Notes under the pieces: generated by a model
Seen by the model: only the letters and a program-made list of their open reading frames with translations
What the model was told of the DNA's origin: nothing
Database searches by the model: none
Made by a program: the position numbers and the translations under genes
Origin: a virus
IMG/VR virus record: IMGVR_UViG_3300023215_000715
Span: 1-26,029 of that record
DNA: 26,029 nt
Direction: 5' to 3' (one strand)
Shown here: piece by piece, positions 21,112 through 26,029 of the stretch
How the letters are laid out: the number at the start of each line of letters is the position of its first letter
Position numbering within the stretch: the first letter of the stretch is position 1

Positions 21112-21258
21112 ATGGCGAAATACTGGCGCGGTACTGGTGTTCCATCCACGCTGGATGGGTGGACAGGTCGCATGTCATGGCAAAGCAAAAATAAGCGAGA
21201 AAAATTCCACTTCAACCAAGCTGCTCTAGTGCGATTCAAGGCCATATTGAGCCCCTAA
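21112..21258 (+). CDS. Small hypothetical protein, 48 aa
   Basis: A 48-residue frame from the ATG at 21112; GGAGG lies 12 bases upstream, which is slightly far. A longer frame back to 20965 would run antisense through the neighbouring gene and is not favoured. The product is basic and rich in aromatics (MAKYWRGTGVPSTLDGWTGR, MSWQSKNKREKFHFNQAALV), with no membrane span. It ends just before a strong terminator, so it forms the right end of the small-gene island between tape measure and minor tail genes. Confidence 0.5.
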   Translation: MAKYWRGTGVPSTLDGWTGRMSWQSKNKREKFHFNQAALVRFKAILSP

Positions 21259-21311
21259 TCTCGGCCTGGATCGGAGTGTTATCCGGCAGCGTTCGGTCAC
21301 CTCGAAATCAA

Positions 21312-21345
21312 GGCGCTTCACTTTTCAGGTGAAGCGCCTTTTTTT
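21312..21345 (+). terminator. Strong rho-independent terminator
   Basis: A 10-bp perfect stem GGCGCTTCAC (21312-21321) / GTGAAGCGCC (21329-21338) with a 7-base loop and seven T residues. It closes the small-gene island; late transcription must pass it to reach the minor tail genes. Confidence 0.92.
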
Positions 21346-21389
21346 CGGCCGGAGAATGGGTGGGCGGTGATTTTTCATGGAGTTAACCA

Positions 21390-21974
21390 ATGGCAGAAGA
21401 ATGGCCCGAGGACTTGGAGCCCACTGAGGTCACCTGGGGCGTCGTCTATAACAATCGGGGGTTCACTTCCTCGCTGTCGAATGCCCAGCAGATCGCGGCT
21501 CAGCCAGGCGCCTACTGGAAATGCACCATGACCTTTGGTGTTCTGTACGACGAAGACGAGCGCGAACTGACATCGCTGCTGGGTCGACTGCAGGGCATGT
21601 TCGGCACGGTGAACATTCCATATCTGACCCGGGTGCGTACAGACAACATCGGCGCACCGACCGTGGCTGTTGCCAACGCTCAGTCAAGCGTCATGCAGTT
21701 GCAGGGCATGCTGGCCAGTCGACCGGTGTTCAGCCGGGGCGATCTCATCACCATCAAGGGTGAAATGTTCGAAGTCGTCGAGCGGGCCACGTCTGACGCC
21801 ACCGGCAAGGCCCTAGTCTCGGTGAACAAGCGCATCCGCAAGGTGATCCCGGCCGGCAGTGTGGTCGAGTACAGAAACCCCTATTGCGAGATGCGGCGCA
21901 TGGACGACAGCAATGAATGGACCACCCAGCCGGTGGTCTCGAACTCGACCCTGCAATTTCGAGAGGCATTCTGA
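21390..21974 (+). CDS. Minor tail protein
   Basis: 194 residues, ATG preceded by GGAG. Mainly beta: WGVVYNNRGFTSSLSNAQQI, AYWKCTMTFGVLYDEDEREL, GDLITIKGEMFEVVERATSD, and a closing RMDDSNEWTTQPVVSNSTLQ. By place (after tape measure, before the NlpC-like and J-like genes) it fills the position of lambda M / distal-tail proteins. Sequence similarity to lambda M itself is not obvious to me, so only the general role at the tail tip is claimed. The stop overlaps the next start (TGATG). Confidence 0.78.
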   Translation: MAEEWPEDLEPTEVTWGVVYNNRGFTSSLSNAQQIAAQPGAYWKCTMTFGVLYDEDERELTSLLGRLQGMFGTVNIPYLTRVRTDNIGAPTVAVANAQSSVMQLQGMLASRPVFSRGDLITIKGEMFEVVERATSDATGKALVSVNKRIRKVIPAGSVVEYRNPYCEMRRMDDSNEWTTQPVVSNSTLQFREAF

Positions 21975-22576
21975 TGGCTGGCGTTTTTCCATTTAGCCAG
22001 ACAGTCGTCGACATCATCGCCCAGGGCAACTTCATGGCGGTCTACGCCTGCCAGCTGGATTTTCCCGACGGCATGGTCTTTGCGCACACCGGGACCGGTG
22101 ACCTGGTGATCGACGGCATCACTTACCAAGGTGTTGGCAGCTTCGGGTCGGTTGGCCAGTCGCAGGAGAGCAGCAACTCGGGCTCGCCTATGTCCGTGGA
22201 GCTGACCCTCAACGGCCTGGACACCCATATCATCACCGAGACCTCGCTCAAGGGCTGCCGGGGGCGCAACGGCAAGCTCATGTTCGTGGTGTTCGACCAG
22301 GCCGGTACCTATGCCGCCGACATCCTGTTCAGCGGGCGCATGGATGCCGCCAAGTTCTCCTACGCGGGCAACGGCGAGGAGGGCAACAGCATCACTGTCC
22401 CGCTCATCGATCGTATGGCCGAGTGGAACAGGACCGGTACCGAGCGCTGGACCGATGAGAACCACCGGGCGCGCCGACAGGACGACCGCTTCTTCTTCGC
22501 CATCGCGCAGATCGCCGACTGGCCTATCTACTGGGGCGCCTCCAAGGATGCTCCGAAGTTCACCTACGAGACATAG
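21974..22576 (+). CDS. Minor tail protein (lambda L / DUF2163-like position)
   Basis: 200 residues from the ATG at 21974, coupled to the previous stop; an in-frame upstream start at 21917 lies inside that gene and is rejected. Beta-rich pattern: NFMAVYACQLDFPDGMVFAH, TGTGDLVIDGITYQGVGSFG, SPMSVELTLNGLDTHIITET, GRMDAAKFSYAGNGEEGNSI. The layout (polypeptide describing an axis plus VDGITY-like turn) resembles baseplate hub-type proteins of the DUF2163/lambda L class. It ends with NHRARRQDDRFFFAIAQIAD, a common C-terminal motif of such proteins next to NlpC-type genes. Confidence 0.75.
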   Translation: MAGVFPFSQTVVDIIAQGNFMAVYACQLDFPDGMVFAHTGTGDLVIDGITYQGVGSFGSVGQSQESSNSGSPMSVELTLNGLDTHIITETSLKGCRGRNGKLMFVVFDQAGTYAADILFSGRMDAAKFSYAGNGEEGNSITVPLIDRMAEWNRTGTERWTDENHRARRQDDRFFFAIAQIADWPIYWGASKDAPKFTYET

Positions 22577-22578
22577 CC

Positions 22579-22977
22579 ATGCGAAAGCGCGATTGGACGA
22601 CACAGCTTGCCAACACGATCAAGGCCGCCACCGAGCGGCCTTTTTCATGGGGCGAATTTGACTGCTGCCTGTTCGCCGCCGACTGCGCCCTGGCGGTGTG
22701 CGATGTCGATCCTGCCGAGGCCTACCGAGGCGGCTACACGTCCGAGGCTGGCGCCAAACGCCTGCTGAAGAAGCTGCACGGCTCGTTGGAGGGGGCTTGG
22801 GATGCCTGCTTTGCCCGGATTCAGCCGGGCCTGATTCAGCGGGGTGACATTGCCCTGTACGACGGCCCCAATGGGCGTGGCGTGGCGGTGTTCTGGGCGG
22901 ATGAGTTCTGGTCAGTGTCCCCGGACGGTGTCGGGAGGATCGAGTGTGAGCCGTTGACGGTGTGGAGAGTTGAATGA
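22579..22977 (+). CDS. DUF6950 / NlpC-P60-like tail protein
   Basis: 132 residues. The segment PFSWGEFDCCLFAADCALAV carries the cysteine (C29) where NlpC/P60 peptidases have their nucleophile. GDIALYDGPNGRGVAVFWAD corresponds to the strand where the catalytic histidine would sit, but no histidine is present there. It is therefore likely a non-peptidase or altered member, as is usual for DUF6950. In GTA and HK97-like tails this gene occupies the position of lambda K. It overlaps the J-like gene by ATGA. Confidence 0.82.
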   Translation: MRKRDWTTQLANTIKAATERPFSWGEFDCCLFAADCALAVCDVDPAEAYRGGYTSEAGAKRLLKKLHGSLEGAWDACFARIQPGLIQRGDIALYDGPNGRGVAVFWADEFWSVSPDGVGRIECEPLTVWRVE

Positions 22978-25925
22978 GTTCAGCAGTCAAAAAGGTTGCC
23001 CAGGTCGCCATCGGCGCAGCCATCGGCTTTATCCAGGGCGGCCCATGGGGGGCGGTCGCTGGCGCGGCGATGGCGTTCTATGTCGCCTCCCAGCAGGACA
23101 AGCTCGACACCGGTTCGCTGCGTTCGGGTGAACCCTCCAGCCAGACCCTGCGCTCGTCCAAGGCCGCTGCCCGGTACGTGCTGGGCCGTGTCAGCACCGG
23201 CGGTGTTCTGGCCTGGGGGCAGGAGCAGGCGGGCGACCAAACCGACGGCGAATGGCTGCACATGGTCTATGTGTTGTCGGAGGGGGAGATCGATGCTCTG
23301 GAGCAGATCTTCCTGGGCGAGGAAGTCGTCCAGGCCTATGGCGAGCACGCCAGCTACGAGCTGGTCACCAATCCGACCCAGGTGAATGCCTTCCTCAAGG
23401 CCAATAGCCCGGATTGGCGCGACACCCAGATCGGCTGTGGGCTGTCCTTCGTGCGGCTCTCGTTCAGGTACAGTGCCGAGAAGTACCCCTCCGGTATCCC
23501 GGATGTGCGCTTCGTGCTGCGCGGGCGCCGTGACATCTACGACCCACGGACCCGCACTACCGGTTACAGCGAAAACACCGCGCTGCATATCCTCTGGTTC
23601 CTGCGCAATCGTTGCGGTGTGCCAGATGATGAAATCGTATTTTCCAGTTTCGCCAACAGCGCGAGCGTGTGCGACGAGATGCTGGCCAACGCCGACGGCA
23701 GCACCTCGGCGCGGTACCGTTCGGGCTGCGTCATCGGCGCCGACGAGTCGCGCACCCAGGTGATGCAGAAGCTCGAGGCAGCGTGTGGCGGCAAGCTGAT
23801 CCGCGTTGGCGGCCGTTGGATGCTGCAGGTGGGCGCCTACTACGGCCCATATGACTTCGAGATCACTGAAGACATGGTGGTCGGCACCGTCACCGGGAGC
23901 ACCGAGCCGACCAACGACTCAGCGATCAACACCGTGCGCGGTACCTTTGTGGACCCTTCGCAGGCCTGGGCCGAGACGGACTATCCCGAGGTCTCGGTCA
24001 GCCAGTGGGTGGTGGCCGACGGCGGCGAGGCGGCAGAGACCCTGTCCTTCTCCTACGTCAGCAACCCCTACCAAGCCCAGCGCCTGGCCAACATCGAACT
24101 GCGCCGGCGCCGTGCAGGCGGCACTTTGTCGATCCCCATGAACTTCATGGGCTACAACTGCCGACCAGGCCGCTCGGTGAAGGTCAACTTGCCGTCGCTG
24201 AACATCGTCGGCGAATTCGTCGTCACCGATTGGTCGATGAGCCCCGACAGCGGCTGCAACGTGTCGGTGGCGCAGAACGAGCCGGCGATCTTCGATGACG
24301 CCGTGGGTCAGCCGTACAACCCGATTGGCTTTATCAGCATGCCCACTGGCGGCCTGGGCAGCCCTACCGGGCTAACCTGGTCGACCGAAGACAATGCTGA
24401 GGTGGTCCAGGGTACGTTGGCGTGGGTCGCCCCCAATGGCGTTGTTACAGGTTACGCCATCACGGTGCGTCAGGGCACAGCCGCTGTGCAGGCGCAGCAG
24501 GTACCGGCCACTACGCTCAAACTGCCGCTGTCTGGTCTGCCGTCCGGCAACTACACCATGAGCGTGGCTGCGCTTGGGCCGCTGACCCGCTCGGGAGAAG
24601 CCAGCATCACGGTGAACATCGATGGCCCACCTGTGCCCGAGGCGTGCGTGGTTCAGGCCACCATCGACACCATCACGCTGTACCCGAGCAACACGCTGCA
24701 CGGCCTGAACGGTGGTACTTACGAGTACTTCTATTCGACCGACCCGCAGGCCACCCAAGGCGAGTACCTGGGTCAAGGCCTGACGCTGAACCACACTGGC
24801 CTGGCGTTTGCGACCAACTACGCCTACTTCATCCGCTCCAAGAATGCCTACGGCGTCAGCGCCTTCCTGAAGGTGGTGGCCTCCACGTCCACCGACGTGA
24901 AGACCATGCTTGATGCGCTCAAGGACAAGGTCGAGGGCGGCCAGTTGGCCCCGGTGCTGCGCCAGGAAATTTCGCTGATCTCCGGTCCACCGACTCAGGT
25001 TGGCTCGGTCGCCCAGCGGATCGCCGCTGAAGCAACAGCGCGCGGCCAGCAGATTGCTGCCGAGGCCACGGCCCGCGGCCAGGCCATCGCCGCTGAAACG
25101 ACGGCCCGGAACCAGGCCATTGCCACAGAGGTGGTTGACCGCAACAAGGCGATCGCCGTCGAAACCCAGGCGCGCACCAAGGCGATCAGCGATGAATCTG
25201 CTGCCCGTGCCCAAGGCCTGCTGTCCGAGGCCCAGGCGCGCGGGGCGGCGATCACCAGCGAGGCGCAGGCCCGCCAGTCGGCGGACGAGTCGCTTAGCCA
25301 GAAAATCGACACCGTCACGGCTTCGGCTGGCAACAACGCGGCTGCGATCCAGGCCGAGGCCACTACCCGGGCCAATGCCGACTCGGCGCTGGGTCAGCGT
25401 ATCGATACCGTGGCGGCCAACACCGCCTCGAACGCTGCGGCGATCAGCAACGAGACCACGGCGCGAACCACTGCCGATGCGGCGATGGCCTCCCAGATCG
25501 CGACTCTACGCGCCGAGTCTGGCGGGTACGATCCGGCACTGAACTACGGCTTCGCTTCGACCGTCGAGGGCTGGAGTGGCACGCGCTGCACGCTGGCTGT
25601 CGAGAACGGCAGGCTGATCGTGACCACCGACGGTACTGGTGCTGCATACCTCAACTCACCGGTTGTTTCGCTCAAAGGCCGTGACCATGACCGCATTCGC
25701 TGCCGCATCACCCGGCGCGCGGGTTCGGGCTGGAATGGCCAGGTCACCTACGTTACGGCCAACCACGCTTCGTCTTCGTCGTACCGCAAGTTGATCGCCG
25801 ACCCGGGGCTGGCGGTCGGCCAGACCCTGGTGCTCGAGTGGGACATGTCGCAGTTGACCAACGGTGGCAGCGACTGGTCGGACAGCACAATCACCAGGTT
25901 CTACCTGTGGCTTAGTTCGCAATAA
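22974..25925 (+). CDS. J-like tail tip / host-specificity protein
   Basis: 983 residues. A hydrophobic Gly/Ala segment (about 7-36) may be an I-like membrane-active part. The conserved tip hub domains span about 60-455 (LGRVSTGGVLAWGQEQAGD, WLHMVYVLSEGEIDALEQIF, NTALHILWFLRNRCGVPDDE). Fibronectin III-like domains follow (about 460-640). The coiled-coil shaft (683-770) has eight 11-residue repeats, then 32-residue repeats to about 845. The last domain (about 850-983) is a beta-sandwich of carbohydrate-binding type (YGFASTVEGWSG...LEWDMSQLTNGGSDW). It binds the host receptor. The protein stops right after this domain, where I recall relatives continuing with DUF1983 repeats, and the final bases overlap a converging gene. 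Confidence 0.92.
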   Translation: MSSAVKKVAQVAIGAAIGFIQGGPWGAVAGAAMAFYVASQQDKLDTGSLRSGEPSSQTLRSSKAAARYVLGRVSTGGVLAWGQEQAGDQTDGEWLHMVYVLSEGEIDALEQIFLGEEVVQAYGEHASYELVTNPTQVNAFLKANSPDWRDTQIGCGLSFVRLSFRYSAEKYPSGIPDVRFVLRGRRDIYDPRTRTTGYSENTALHILWFLRNRCGVPDDEIVFSSFANSASVCDEMLANADGSTSARYRSGCVIGADESRTQVMQKLEAACGGKLIRVGGRWMLQVGAYYGPYDFEITEDMVVGTVTGSTEPTNDSAINTVRGTFVDPSQAWAETDYPEVSVSQWVVADGGEAAETLSFSYVSNPYQAQRLANIELRRRRAGGTLSIPMNFMGYNCRPGRSVKVNLPSLNIVGEFVVTDWSMSPDSGCNVSVAQNEPAIFDDAVGQPYNPIGFISMPTGGLGSPTGLTWSTEDNAEVVQGTLAWVAPNGVVTGYAITVRQGTAAVQAQQVPATTLKLPLSGLPSGNYTMSVAALGPLTRSGEASITVNIDGPPVPEACVVQATIDTITLYPSNTLHGLNGGTYEYFYSTDPQATQGEYLGQGLTLNHTGLAFATNYAYFIRSKNAYGVSAFLKVVASTSTDVKTMLDALKDKVEGGQLAPVLRQEISLISGPPTQVGSVAQRIAAEATARGQQIAAEATARGQAIAAETTARNQAIATEVVDRNKAIAVETQARTKAISDESAARAQGLLSEAQARGAAITSEAQARQSADESLSQKIDTVTASAGNNAAAIQAEATTRANADSALGQRIDTVAANTASNAAAISNETTARTTADAAMASQIATLRAESGGYDPALNYGFASTVEGWSGTRCTLAVENGRLIVTTDGTGAAYLNSPVVSLKGRDHDRIRCRITRRAGSGWNGQVTYVTANHASSSSYRKLIADPGLAVGQTLVLEWDMSQLTNGGSDWSDSTITRFYLWLSSQ
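25020..25283 (+). repeat. Eight tandem 33-bp units encoding 11-residue coiled-coil repeats
   Basis: Units read IAAEATARGQQ, IAAEATARGQA, IAAETTARNQA, IATEVVDRNKA, IAVETQARTKA, ISDESAARAQG, LLSEAQARGAA, ITSEAQARQSA. The DNA units differ at many third positions, so they are old protein repeats. An 11-residue period is typical of right-handed coiled-coil fibres. Confidence 0.85.
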
Positions 25926-26028
25926 TCATTTGTTTTATTTTTATCGCTTTTTCAAAGTGATCTAACTTGTGGGTGTGTATCCACCACGTAGCGGCTTGCA
26001 TCATCAGCTCTGGATTGTCGTTTTTATT
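25912..26028 (-). CDS. C-terminal end of an unknown AT-rich minus-strand gene (partial)
   Basis: The minus-strand frame is open from the right edge to the stop at 25912-25914, giving the last 38 residues: PELMMQAATWWIHTHKLDHF, then EKAIKIKQMIIAN. The base composition turns sharply AT-rich just after the J stop, and codons such as AAA, AAT, ATA and TTA dominate, unlike the phage genes to the left. The frame reads as a plausible folded helix-rich protein. Its stop lies 12 bases inside the 3' end of J, so the two genes converge and overlap by 14 bases. It is probably a recently acquired moron. The rest of the gene, and its function, are outside the window. Confidence 0.6.
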   Translation of the reverse strand, partial: NKNDNPELMMQAATWWIHTHKLDHFEKAIKIKQMIIAN

Positions 26029-26029
26029 T

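Noticed and set aside
20965-21258. 97-residue extended form of the small gene at 21112
   Set aside because: The extension is antisense to the better-supported minus-strand gene at 20833-21030 and contains a cysteine-rich, protein-unlike stretch.
24372-25214. 280-residue minus-strand frame inside J
   Set aside because: Gly/Arg/His-rich repetitive shadow of the J coding repeats with no independent signals.
25020-25283. 33-bp periodic repeats suggesting a CRISPR array
   Set aside because: The period is exactly 11 codons in the J frame, there are no unique spacers between identical repeats, and units diverge at third positions, so this is a protein repeat.
1-26029. tRNA or rRNA genes, or insertion sequences
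   Set aside because: No cloverleaf-like segments, transposase motifs or terminal inverted repeats with target duplications were seen on reading both strands.

Overview
This window is the middle and late part of a lambdoid, HK97-type siphovirus genome, almost certainly an integrated prophage. The host is a GC-rich gammaproteobacterium, most likely Pseudomonas (P. putida/fluorescens type). The host call is inferred from the GC-biased codon use and from the overall resemblance of the gene set to Pseudomonas prophages. Nearly everything reads on the + strand in tightly packed, often ATGA- or TGATG-overlapping genes. The exceptions are a hicAB toxin-antitoxin pair, one small gene in the tail operon, and a partial gene at the right edge.

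Layout. (1) 1-3593: end of the early/replication operon. It holds a DnaC-type helicase loader (partial), a YbcO/DUF1364 nuclease, a VRR-NUC nuclease, a complete tyrosine integrase placed unusually inside this operon, two small proteins (one a zinc ribbon) and a probable late-gene antiterminator (Q-like). A candidate late promoter and an early terminator follow (3601-3702). (2) 3741-7202: an accessory/lysis-type region. It has a small moron, three related terminator hairpins, a decayed copy of a holin-like gene start, hicAB on the minus strand with a clear promoter/operator, a stand-alone fragment resembling the C-terminus of a tail-tip protein, two single-membrane-span coiled-coil proteins, and several very small genes. 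No endolysin was recognised. (3) 7202-15753: packaging and head genes: HNH nuclease, a cos-like gap, TerS, TerL, a small membrane protein, portal, ClpP-like protease, major capsid, a disordered protein and the head-tail connectors. (4) 15809-25925: tail genes: major tail protein, the G/GT chaperone pair with the exact lambda-type slippery site, a membrane-protein moron, tape measure, a small-gene island with one antisense gene, two minor tail proteins, a DUF6950/NlpC-like protein and a J-like tip protein. (5) 25912-26029: the C-terminal end of an AT-rich minus-strand gene that runs off the window.

The early operon would end by making the Q-like factor. That factor would let polymerase starting near 3601 read through the terminator at 3673 into lysis, packaging, head and tail genes. 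Embedded terminators (3991, 4136, 4225, 5212, 17262, 21312) mark the edges of morons, and the antiterminated late polymerase must pass through them. The most unusual parts are the hicAB region with its repeated terminators and gene remnant, and the J protein, which seems short at its C-terminus, ends in an AT-rich converging gene, and has a J-tail-like fragment as a separate gene about 20 kb upstream.
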